Assembly: GCA_037969115.1 (NCBI GenBank)
Contig: JBBKWQ010000365.1
Location: 1-13,401, forward strand
Origin: JBBKWQ01 sp037969115
Lineage (GTDB): Bacteria; Actinomycetota; Acidimicrobiia; Acidimicrobiales; Ilumatobacteraceae
Direction of reading: 5' to 3'
DNA length: 13,401 bases
The notes below the pieces were generated by a model, which ran no database searches, had not been told where the DNA came from, and worked only from the letters and a program-made list of their open reading frames with translations. This document shows, piece by piece, positions 1 to 6,664 of the stretch (position 1 is the stretch's first letter; each line of letters opens with the position of its first letter). Both the position numbers and the translations under genes were made by a program.

Positions 1-2552
1 AATCGTTCGGTCGTGAGTTCGGGGCGGTTGAGGTAGCCGCGGGCGACGCCGGCTCCACCGATGAACAACTCGCCGGGTACCCCGATCGGCAACAACTGCT
101 GACGACGATCGAGCACATACAGCGCGGTGTTGTCGACCGCCGTTCCGAGGCAGACGTCAGGGCCGTCGACTTCGTGCACGAGCGCCGCTACGGCGATCTC
201 GGTCGGACCGTACAGATTCCACACATGATCGGCCCGTCGGAGCAGATCCACGGCGAGGTCGGGTGCGAGCGCTTCGCCACCAGACCAGACGGTGAGTGGT
301 TGATCACGCTCCCAGCCGTTCGCGATGGCCATCCGCCAGCTCGTCGGAGTCGCCATTGCGATCGTGATGCCCGCATCGGAGATGATGCGCTTCCAACGAT
401 TGCCGTCGGATCGCACGTCCTCGTCGACGACGACGATGGTGGCGCCCACGGTCAGCGGCAGGAACAGCTCCATGACCGACATGTCGAACGACAGTGTTGC
501 CTGGGCGAGCACCACGTCACCGGCGTCCATGCCGGGCCGGCGAGCGAGCGATCTCATCAGGTTCGCGACGTTGCGATGCTCGACGGCGGTGCCCTTCGGG
601 GTTCCGGTCGACCCCGACGTGTAGATGACGTACGCGACATCTTCTGGCGATACGTCGAGATCGAGATTGTGGTCGTCGGCGTTCGCTTCCGCTCCGTCGT
701 GTGGCTCGATCAACACCTCGTTCGCGACACCGAGCGCTCCCGAGAGATCGCGGTCGGTGATCAGGGCCTTGAGGCCGGCGTCGTCCACCATGAACTGGAG
801 GCGTCTGGTGGGAAAGGTCGGATCGAGTGGAACGTACGCAGCGCCGGCCTTCATGACGGCGAGGACCGCCGCCACCATGTCGGGTGATCGGGGAAGGTGA
901 ACGCCGACGAGGTCACCGCCGCACACGCCCGCATCGCGGAGGCGACGTGCGAGTCGGTTCGCCTGCTGATTGAGTTCGGCGTACGTGAGCGCTCTGTCTT
1001 CGTACCGCACAGCGGTGCTGTCGGGGTTCCCTGCGACGGTGCGCTCGACGGTGACATGCAGGGGGGTGAGTGAGGAATCGTCGTCGGACTGCAAAGATCT
1101 CGCGCCGATGGCTTCGTCGTGTTCGGCGGGGGTGAGCAGCGGAACGGTTGCGAGGCCCTGTGCCGGATCGTCGAGCACGCTGTTCATCACGGTCTCGATC
1201 TGTCCGAGCAGCCGTTGCATGGTTGCTTCGTCGAACAGGTCCGACATGTATTCGAGGGACAGTTCGTATTCGTCGCCCACATCGGCGACCATCATCGAGA
1301 TCTCGTACACCGACGTGCGCTGGCCGAAGTAGGCGGTCTCGGCCTGGATCGGCCCGACCATGAGCGGAACGCCCGATCGGCCCATCGCTCCTGCCGACGC
1401 TGCGCTCTGATCGAGCGAACGCGTCGACTTCTGCCAGACGAACGAGTACTGCCCGAACAGGCGGTTCCCACCCGACCGTACGGTGTGTGTTGCGTCGAGA
1501 GCAGTCTGGAGCGGGTAGCGGCCGTGCGCAAAGGCTTGCTCGACGGTGCTCGAAACCTGCCCGACGAACGCGTCGAACGAGACGTCATCGGGAACAGCGG
1601 TCCGGAGCAAGACCGGATTGACGAAGCACCCGACGGTTCGTGCAGTTCGTGCGGTGCGGTTGGCTCGGACGGTCATGACCGTCAGGTCGTCCGACTGGGT
1701 GTAACGGTGAATGACCGTGTTGAAAACGGCGAGCAGGACGTCGAAGGGCGTGCTGCCGAGTGATGTGGCGAGCTCCTGAACGCCGGCTCGACGCATCGTG
1801 TCGATGGTGGTGGTCACGACGGCACCGCGGTGCCCGACGTCGGCGTCTCGCGGCCGGTCGCTCGGCAGCCCGGGTGTCGGGTTGACTCCCGTGAGCTGTT
1901 GCGCCCAGAACTGGGAACCCGCGAGGCCGATGTCGCTGTCGATGAACGCCACCTCGGCTGCGAGATGATCGGCGAATGATTGCCGACGACGTTGCTTCGT
2001 CGGTGTGGCATCGGGCGCCAGCGCTGCGTATTCATCGCCCAACTCGCGGACCATCGTGACGATCGACCACATGTCGCTGATGAGATGGTGGAATCCCATG
2101 GCGAACAAGTGGTCGTCGTCCGCCGTGGTCAGCAGCGAGAACCGGCACAGGGGACCGTTCTCGAGGTCGTACGGGGCGAGTGCCCAGTCGCGAATGTGGC
2201 GTTCGATGTCGAGTTCGGACCATTCGGTGATCGTCTCGGTCGCGACGGAGATGTTGCTGTCACCGCCGAACACGAAGAACGGTTCGCCATCGTCGTTCCT
2301 GACGGTCGCCGTGAGCGCCTCGTGACGTGCGACGACGATGGCGGTGGCCTGCTGAAGTCGTTTGATGTCGATGTGGGAGCGGAAGCGAAGCACGAACCCG
2401 AGTTGGTTGACCACCGTGTCTGGATCGAGTTGCTCCTGGAGCCACATGGAGCGGGTGACCGCACTCATCGGGAGCGTCACGACGTCGCAAAAGTCCGCGT
2501 TGCCTGCGTCCGCGTCCTTTCGCCGACTTGTATCGAGACCCACCGTTTCCAA
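1..2552 (-). CDS. Non-ribosomal peptide synthetase, condensation-adenylation (C-terminus beyond window)
   Basis: Activates an amino acid as its adenylate and condenses it with an upstream acyl or peptidyl donor; cytoplasmic megasynthase. The minus frame is open from a stop at 2670-2672 to the left edge, about 850 codons. Condensation domain, residues ~28-450: C1-like PMSAVTRSMWLQEQL, C2 RHEAL, C3 HHLISDMWS (H155, H156, D160), C5 GCFVNPVLLR. Adenylation domain from ~495: A1 LTYAEL, A2 KAGAAYVPLDP, A3 YTSGSTGTPKG (~644-654), A4 FDMS (D690), A5 NLYGPTE, A6 GELFIGGAGVARGYL (~840). The invariant A10 lysine, carrier domain and any later modules lie outside. I chose TTG at 2552 because AGGA sits 6 nt upstream; GTG 2543 and ATG 2468 are alternatives, and ATG 2468 would cut into C1. 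Hand alignment to GrsA gives the pocket code DMMMWGLVA; the first Asp implies an alpha-amino acid, but I do not recognise the specificity. Confidence 0.93.
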   Translation of the reverse strand, partial: METVGLDTSRRKDADAGNADFCDVVTLPMSAVTRSMWLQEQLDPDTVVNQLGFVLRFRSHIDIKRLQQATAIVVARHEALTATVRNDDGEPFFVFGGDSNISVATETITEWSELDIERHIRDWALAPYDLENGPLCRFSLLTTADDDHLFAMGFHHLISDMWSIVTMVRELGDEYAALAPDATPTKQRRRQSFADHLAAEVAFIDSDIGLAGSQFWAQQLTGVNPTPGLPSDRPRDADVGHRGAVVTTTIDTMRRAGVQELATSLGSTPFDVLLAVFNTVIHRYTQSDDLTVMTVRANRTARTARTVGCFVNPVLLRTAVPDDVSFDAFVGQVSSTVEQAFAHGRYPLQTALDATHTVRSGGNRLFGQYSFVWQKSTRSLDQSAASAGAMGRSGVPLMVGPIQAETAYFGQRTSVYEISMMVADVGDEYELSLEYMSDLFDEATMQRLLGQIETVMNSVLDDPAQGLATVPLLTPAEHDEAIGARSLQSDDDSSLTPLHVTVERTVAGNPDSTAVRYEDRALTYAELNQQANRLARRLRDAGVCGGDLVGVHLPRSPDMVAAVLAVMKAGAAYVPLDPTFPTRRLQFMVDDAGLKALITDRDLSGALGVANEVLIEPHDGAEANADDHNLDLDVSPEDVAYVIYTSGSTGTPKGTAVEHRNVANLMRSLARRPGMDAGDVVLAQATLSFDMSVMELFLPLTVGATIVVVDEDVRSDGNRWKRIISDAGITIAMATPTSWRMAIANGWERDQPLTVWSGGEALAPDLAVDLLRRADHVWNLYGPTEIAVAALVHEVDGPDVCLGTAVDNTALYVLDRRQQLLPIGVPGELFIGGAGVARGYLNRPELTTER

Positions 2553-2565
2553 CGCTCTTCCTTCC
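2553..2565 (-). promoter_or_regulatory. Ribosome binding site deciding the NRPS start
   Basis: The minus-strand leader reads GGAAGGAAGAGCG directly before TTG 2552. The AGGA core has a 6-nt spacing to TTG, while GTG 2543 would be about 15 nt away. This favours the rarer TTG codon as the start. Confidence 0.45.
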
Positions 2566-2594
2566 GCTCGGCACCGCTCGCAGCCAGCAACCGC

Positions 2595-2622
2595 AGTGTA
2601 AGGGCCACGTTCGATTTGTCCT
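2595..2622 (-). promoter_or_regulatory. Candidate promoter for the NRPS gene
   Basis: On the minus strand AGGACA (2622-2617, four of six matches to TTGACA), a 16-nt spacer and TACACT (2600-2595) form a plausible sigma-70-type promoter. It would start transcription near 2588, giving a leader of about 36 nt that contains the purine-rich ribosome site used to choose the TTG start. It lies in the 164-nt gap between the SnoaL-like gene and the NRPS. It was found by eye; hexamers like these occur by chance. Confidence 0.4.
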
Positions 2623-2716
2623 GGGCTATTGCGCTGCCGGGATCGAAGTTCTGCAAACGGTCTCGATTCTTATCGACGTGAGATCGCCGAAGATTGAGCG
2701 TCGCGCCGCGGAATCC

Positions 2717-3112
2717 TCAAATCGCGTCAGAATCGGTGTCGACCCAGGCCACATCGGCGGTGTACAGAACCCACGACTCGGCGATCTTGCCGGCATCGTC
2801 GATGCGGTGCACTTGCAGCCACGACACTGATCTGGGCTCTCCGGTCTCGAGATTGATGCCACGCATGGTGACGCGGCTCCAGACCTTCTGGCCGTTGACA
2901 GCCTGGTCGTCGATGCGCACGACGGGTCTGTGCAGCACCCGTTGATACCGGCACATGTCGTCGGCGAACTCGGCGCGGGTTCGGTGCACCGTGCCGGTCG
3001 CTCCGTGGCGGGTGTACCGGTCGGCGACGAGACGTTCGATGGCATCTGCGCTGTTCTCGCCCCACGCTTCGTCCCACCATTGCTGCACGACAGCGGTGGG
3101 GTCGACGTCCAT
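2717..3112 (-). CDS. SnoaL-like / NTF2-fold protein
   Basis: A 131-residue protein of the size and pattern of the SnoaL-like/NTF2 superfamily of small alpha+beta barrel proteins (polyketide cyclases, ester cyclases, isomerases and non-catalytic members). Seen: an N-terminal helix rich in Trp (VVQQWWDEAW), a YTRHG segment after the second helix, then alternating strands ending in WLQVHRIDDAGKIAESW, the usual last-strand pattern 'v..fr.d.dGkI.e.w'. No signal peptide or membrane segment. It starts 45 nt after the reductase gene and precedes the NRPS on the same strand, so it may be a tailoring enzyme of that pathway. The family is functionally diverse and no substrate can be inferred. The ATG start lies 6 nt after a -10-like GATACT, so it may be translated from a leaderless transcript. 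Confidence 0.8.
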   Translation of the reverse strand: MDVDPTAVVQQWWDEAWGENSADAIERLVADRYTRHGATGTVHRTRAEFADDMCRYQRVLHRPVVRIDDQAVNGQKVWSRVTMRGINLETGEPRSVSWLQVHRIDDAGKIAESWVLYTADVAWVDTDSDAI

Positions 3113-3118
3113 CGCCCT

Positions 3119-3124
3119 AGTATC
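3119..3124 (-). promoter_or_regulatory. Candidate extended -10 element for the SnoaL-like gene
   Basis: The minus strand reads TGC-GATACT-AGGGCG-ATG. This is an extended -10 (TGn before the hexamer) only 6 nt before the start codon, which would place transcription initiation at or next to the ATG and give a leaderless mRNA. No convincing -35 is present, and the AGGG could instead serve as a very close ribosome site. If active, the gene is transcribed separately from the reductase upstream. Confidence 0.3.
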
Positions 3125-3157
3125 GCAGAACGTCCTCGGGGCGAAGGGTTCGGGTCG

Positions 3158-3940
3158 TCAGCCGTGCGTGGAAATGCCCCCGTCGACAGGAATCACTGCG
3201 CCTGTCAGGAACGCTCCCGCCCGGCTCGCGAGAAAGATCACTGTTCCGGCGACGTCCTCGGGCGTGCCGATCCGTCCACGCGGAACGCTGGACTCGACCA
3301 TCTCGCGGCTGTCGGGATCGCTCAGCATGTAGGCCATCATCTGCGACTCGAACGGACCCGGCGCGATCGAGTTGACCGTGATGTGATCGGCCACCACGAA
3401 GTGTGCGAGATGGCGGGCCAGCATGTGCAACCCGGCCTTCGACGCGGAGTACGAGAAGTTGTCGCCGCGAGGCACCCTGATGCCATCGATCGAGCCGATC
3501 ATGATGACTCGAGCCGGATCATCGGCGGTTGCGCGTGCCCTGAGGAGCGGCAAGAGCGCCTGGGTGAGCAAGAAGGGAGCCTTGACGTTGATGTCGAGAA
3601 CCTTGTCGAAGCCGTGCTCCGGGAAGTCGCCCAGCGGTGCACCCCACGCCGCACCGGCGTTGTTGACGAGAATGTCGACGTGGTCCTCGCGGCCGTTGAT
3701 CTCGGAGACGAATGACTGCAACCCGTCGGCCGACGACAGATCAGCCGGTAGCGAGATGCACTCACCCAGCTTCGACAGTTCTGCGGCAGCGGCGTCGCAT
3801 GCGTCGGCCTTGCGCGCGGTGATGTAGGTACGGACGCCGTTCGCGACCAGACCCGACGCGATCATGTAGCCGATGCCGCGGGACCCGCCGGTGACGATCG
3901 CGGTCTTGCCATCGACAGAGAAGAGTTGTTCGAGATCCAT
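3158..3940 (-). CDS. Short-chain dehydrogenase/reductase, RhlG-like beta-ketoacyl reductase type
   Basis: A 260-residue classical SDR, a cytosolic NAD(P)H-dependent oxidoreductase. Seen: cofactor loop TGGSRGIG (17-24), NNAG (93-96), active-site Asn118, Ser150 in IGS, and Tyr164/Lys168 in YSASK; C-terminal IPVDGG as usual for the family. Several stretches (TGGSRGIGYMIA, PADLSS, LVNNAGAAWGA, LLPLLR, ARVIMIGSIDGI) recall Pseudomonas RhlG, an NADPH-dependent beta-ketoacyl reductase; this resemblance is from memory. Arg21 and Arg43 near the cofactor loop would suit NADPH. ATG 3940 sits eight residues before the nucleotide-binding strand, as normal; the ribosome site is weak. It is first of three same-strand genes leading into the NRPS, so it may reduce a beta-keto acyl precursor or product. 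A general metabolic SDR is equally possible. Confidence 0.9.
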   Translation of the reverse strand: MDLEQLFSVDGKTAIVTGGSRGIGYMIASGLVANGVRTYITARKADACDAAAAELSKLGECISLPADLSSADGLQSFVSEINGREDHVDILVNNAGAAWGAPLGDFPEHGFDKVLDINVKAPFLLTQALLPLLRARATADDPARVIMIGSIDGIRVPRGDNFSYSASKAGLHMLARHLAHFVVADHITVNSIAPGPFESQMMAYMLSDPDSREMVESSVPRGRIGTPEDVAGTVIFLASRAGAFLTGAVIPVDGGISTHG

Positions 3941-3964
3941 CGTGTCATCTGAGCAGACCGGGTG

Positions 3965-3987
3965 CGGCCGCCGAGAACCGGCGGCCC
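3965..3987 (-). terminator. GC-rich hairpin directly after thrH, candidate terminator
   Basis: GGCCGCCG (3966-3973) and CGGCGGCC (3979-3986 with loop AGAAC between) form a perfect 8-bp stem with a 5-nt loop, starting one base after the thrH stop codon. No T-run follows on the minus strand, so it is not a textbook intrinsic terminator. T-less GC hairpins are common after actinobacterial operons. It lies only about 25 nt before the reductase start, so it may also tune readthrough into that gene. Confidence 0.45.
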
Positions 3988-4629
3988 TCAGTGATCGAGC
4001 GCAGCGCAGAGCCGGTCGAGGAGTTCGTCGTAACGGTCGATCGGCGGGAACTGCGGGAACTCCTCGGAGACGTTCGGCGGCGAACGGAAGAGGAACGCAG
4101 CGTCGGCGGCCGACAGCATTGTGATGTCGTTGTACGAGTCGCCCGCCGCCACGACGTGGTAGTTGAGCGATTGGAACGCTCGAACGGCATGTCGCTTCTG
4201 ATCGGGCATGCGCAAGCGGTATCCCGTGATGGCTCCAACGTCGTCGACGACGAGACGGTGACACAGGATCGTCGGCAGACCGAGTTGCACCATGAACGGA
4301 GCTGCGAACTGTTCGAACGTGTCGGACAGGATGACGACTTGTGTGCGCAGCCTCAGCTCATGGAGGAACTCGACGGCACCGTCGAGCGGGTTGAGCCGGC
4401 CGATGACGTCCGCGATGAGTGGCATGGTCAGCCCATGGCGCGCCAGCAGATCGATTCGCCCACGCATCAACACCTCGTAGTCGGGCTCGTCGCGTGTCGT
4501 GCGGCGAAGTTCGTCGATACCCGTTCGGTCGGCGACGGCGATCCACACCTCGGGGATGAGCACACCTTCGAGGTCGAGGGTCACGATCGTCTGTTTTCGC
4601 TCGTTGTTCGGACCGCGCTCGGCCGTCAC
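3988..4629 (-). CDS. thrH: ThrH-type phosphoserine phosphatase / homoserine phosphotransferase
   Basis: A HAD-superfamily enzyme of 213 residues (P. aeruginosa ThrH is about 205). ThrH dephosphorylates phosphoserine and can transfer the phosphate to homoserine, linking serine and threonine synthesis in the cytosol. HAD motifs: I is DLEGVL (nucleophile Asp19, Glu21, a ThrH trait where most HADs have DxD), II is ILSDTF (Ser102), III has Lys145 in DQKR, IV is GDSYND (Asp164, Asp168). RTGIDELRRTTRDEPDY and EFPQFP near the C-terminus also match ThrH. GTG 4629 was chosen because its GTGA overlaps the VOC stop; this adds about 13 residues before the usual ThrH N-terminus, and an internal GTG just before TLDLEG is an alternative. 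It is last in the operon. Pathway role here is inferred from the family. Confidence 0.92.
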   Translation of the reverse strand: MTAERGPNNERKQTIVTLDLEGVLIPEVWIAVADRTGIDELRRTTRDEPDYEVLMRGRIDLLARHGLTMPLIADVIGRLNPLDGAVEFLHELRLRTQVVILSDTFEQFAAPFMVQLGLPTILCHRLVVDDVGAITGYRLRMPDQKRHAVRAFQSLNYHVVAAGDSYNDITMLSAADAAFLFRSPPNVSEEFPQFPPIDRYDELLDRLCAALDH

Positions 4630-5120
4630 AGCACCGCGTTCCCGTACATCTCGCCGAGCGGGTCGGCGATCAGTTCGAGTCGTTCGCCGTCGGGTCCTGC
4701 GAAGTACACGGATGTGCCGGCCACGATGTGGGTGTCGATGCCGGCCGCCCGCAACTTGTCGACGAGTCGGCGCCAGGTGTCGGGATCGACGGAAATCGCG
4801 AGGTGGTGGAACCCGCCCAGGACCTCGCTGTATGGGAGCAAACCCAAGTTGGGGAAGTCGAAGAAGGCGAGCGCATTGCCGTTTCCGATGTCGAAGAAGA
4901 AGTGGGTCGAACCGGGGTAGTCGCGGTTCTCGAACAGTTCCGTCAGCGGAAATTCGAGCAGGCCCTGGTAGAAGTTGATCGTTCGCTCGACGTCGCTCGA
5001 GAGCAAGGCCAGATGATGGCTTCCCCGGGCACTCGACGCGGGCCGCTCGGAGCTGTCGCGTAGATGGGTGTTGCGCAGGTGTTGCCACTCCGCTTCTCGA
5101 TCGTTCGGCGTGTCACTCAT
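4626..5120 (-). CDS. VOC superfamily (glyoxalase/dioxygenase-fold) protein
   Basis: A 164-residue protein with the paired beta-alpha-beta-beta-beta modules of the vicinal oxygen chelate fold. The first module starts at SHHLALL with the characteristic VERTINFYQGLLEFPL; the second starts at GGFHHLAISVD and ends with AGPDGERLELIAD. Likely metal ligands are His36, His106 and Glu149, the usual H..H/E..E positions, so it is probably a divalent-metal enzyme (glyoxalase-, dioxygenase- or resistance-type). An N-terminal extension of ~33 polar residues (two short charged stretches) precedes the fold. ATG 5120 has AGGAG 12 nt upstream and overlaps the preceding gene by 8 nt (ATGAGTGA); the stop overlaps the thrH GTG. 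Substrate unknown; the link to thrH suggests a metabolic role but proves nothing. Confidence 0.88.
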   Translation of the reverse strand: MSDTPNDREAEWQHLRNTHLRDSSERPASSARGSHHLALLSSDVERTINFYQGLLEFPLTELFENRDYPGSTHFFFDIGNGNALAFFDFPNLGLLPYSEVLGGFHHLAISVDPDTWRRLVDKLRAAGIDTHIVAGTSVYFAGPDGERLELIADPLGEMYGNAVL

Positions 5121-6648
5121 GGTCGATTCTTGCTCCTGTCCCGATCGGTTCTGATGACCGAACGTATCCGAGCAGAGGTGTCGCTCGCACGCGTGCCTGG
5201 GCACCCTGCGGTGCAGCGGTACGTTCGTTCGCGATCCACGATGAGATGCGTTTGCGTCGCCCGTCGTCGATCGCGAGGAAGACGGCATACCGGTCTCGCT
5301 CGGCCAACGGCTGCAGGAGGCGCGGCAGGGGGACCACGGCGGCGGGATGCCGGGTCCGCACGATGACACCTGTTCGCTCGCGTGTCGCCACGGAATCGAT
5401 GATGCCGGCCACGATCGCCCAGAGTGAGATGAGCAGCGGAACGATCATCAGCCACGCGAGGACCGACGCGAACCCTTCGATGAGGCCGGCCTGATCAGCG
5501 ACGTTGCCGATCAGCGACGTGAGGGCGTCGCCGTCGGCCACCCGCTGGAGGAATCGGCGGAGCAAGAACGAAACGATCATTGTGATCGCACCGACGCCGA
5601 GGACCAGGAGCGGATGGATGCCGTAACCGGGCCGCAACGGATACCAGACCTTGACGACGTGCGGCGTTCCACCTGCCTCGCTCCACGCGTTCCGGTCGTC
5701 CTCGGGAGCGACCGGAATCTGGTTGTTGACGTGCTCGGCAACCCCCATGACGAGCCCGTGAGCGAGTGCGAGTTGCTGGGCGGGAGCGGCGAGCACGGTG
5801 GCGCGCTCGGGAATGCGCGACCGGAGTCGGCTGCGGTAACCGATCCAGGCAGCCGCTCGTCGTTCGCCCAACTCGGTCGGAACTTGAGCGGACCCACGCC
5901 ACCGGTCGAGGGTCTGCCACAACACGAACCCCGACCCGATCATGGTGACGAGCAGTACGAACCGTGACAGGTAGGAGTCGGCAAGGTCGACGGTTGCGTC
6001 ACCGCGACGCCATGAACCCAGTGCGAGCAACAGGCCGACGGCCGATGCAATGGCGGGCGGAACGAGTGCTTGTGACGAGTAGCGCGGTTCCGTGAGGCCC
6101 AGCTCTTGACTCACCTTGACCACGTCTGCATCGAACCGACGCCACCATCGGCGCCCCAGCCGATACTGCGACGCAGCCAACGTGCCGGCTGAGCATGCAC
6201 CGCCCAACGAACGCGCCACGACGTGGTTCAAGACCTGCTGTTCGAAACCACGAAGGGCATCGCTCGCGCCCGCTGGTGAGTTGGTGACCACCACGAGTTC
6301 ACCGTCGTTGTGACCGAACCTCGCCCAACGCCTTGCCGCAAGATCGAGCAGGGTCGCAGCACAAGCGGACGGAGGGACGACGTAGCCGTTCGTGAGTAGG
6401 GCCACCACCGCCGGTGGTTCCAGCATCTGCTTGCCGTCGACGTCGAGGCCGTCGGGTCGTTTCGAACCCTGTGCGACGGGTGTCGCTGGGCGCGTGGTCG
6501 TCGAGGCGTTCCACAATGCGAACAACGCAATTCCGACAGCGACGACCGATGCGACCAGAAACGGAGTTGCGGGCCGGTTCGTGAGCGCCATGATCGGGAC
6601 ACACACACTGTGCACCGCCGACGCCGCCCCGATCATCTGGGCCATCAT
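5113..6648 (-). CDS. DUF2207-like multi-pass membrane protein
   Basis: About 511 residues. One membrane segment near residues 29-48 is followed by a soluble domain whose PPAVVALLTNGYVVPPSACAATLLDLAARR stretch (given here in parts: PPAVVALLTNGY and ATLLDLAARR) matches the DUF2207 signature 'EVgyLl.g.....atLlDLAaRG'. Two adjacent helices follow (near PPAIASAVGLLLALGSW and RFVLLVTMIGSGFVLW), then a second soluble block with AAWIGYRSRL and LALAHGLVMGVAEHV, the family's 'W..fr.yL...LpyAvalGv' region, two more helices, and a C-terminal domain with FLAIDDGRRKRISSW and TPLLGYVRS. Usual DUF2207 proteins carry an N-terminal extracellular beta domain, absent here. No catalytic motif is evident. The start is uncertain: ATG 6648 is 16 nt after the MscS stop; 6636 and 6591 are alternatives with no better ribosome site. 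The stop overlaps the VOC start. Confidence 0.75.
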   Translation of the reverse strand: MMAQMIGAASAVHSVCVPIMALTNRPATPFLVASVVAVGIALFALWNASTTTRPATPVAQGSKRPDGLDVDGKQMLEPPAVVALLTNGYVVPPSACAATLLDLAARRWARFGHNDGELVVVTNSPAGASDALRGFEQQVLNHVVARSLGGACSAGTLAASQYRLGRRWWRRFDADVVKVSQELGLTEPRYSSQALVPPAIASAVGLLLALGSWRRGDATVDLADSYLSRFVLLVTMIGSGFVLWQTLDRWRGSAQVPTELGERRAAAWIGYRSRLRSRIPERATVLAAPAQQLALAHGLVMGVAEHVNNQIPVAPEDDRNAWSEAGGTPHVVKVWYPLRPGYGIHPLLVLGVGAITMIVSFLLRRFLQRVADGDALTSLIGNVADQAGLIEGFASVLAWLMIVPLLISLWAIVAGIIDSVATRERTGVIVRTRHPAAVVPLPRLLQPLAERDRYAVFLAIDDGRRKRISSWIANERTAAPQGAQARVRATPLLGYVRSSEPIGTGARIDHE

Positions 6649-6664
6649 GGCACGCGGCTCGCTA

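Noticed and set aside
174..1763. Two plus-strand open frames of 214-237 codons opposite the NRPS
   Set aside because: The minus strand carries the ordered C and A motifs without interruption. The plus frames show no motif and no ribosome site.
2663..2676. Inverted repeat TCGAT-TCTT-ATCGA upstream of the NRPS promoter, a possible operator
   Set aside because: A 5-bp arm with a 4-nt gap is expected by chance in a sequence rich in TCGA words, and no second copy was seen near the other promoters.
3941..4264. N-terminal extension of the SDR into thrH (open frame reaches 4264)
   Set aside because: ATG 3940 puts the cofactor loop at the normal distance from the N-terminus. The extra ~108 residues are antisense-free but out-of-frame thrH sequence with no domain.
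4630..5088. N-terminal extension of ThrH into the VOC gene (open frame reaches 5088)
   Set aside because: The extension is Arg/Pro-rich and out of frame inside the VOC coding region. The GTG at 4629 with its GTGA overlap matches the family's length.
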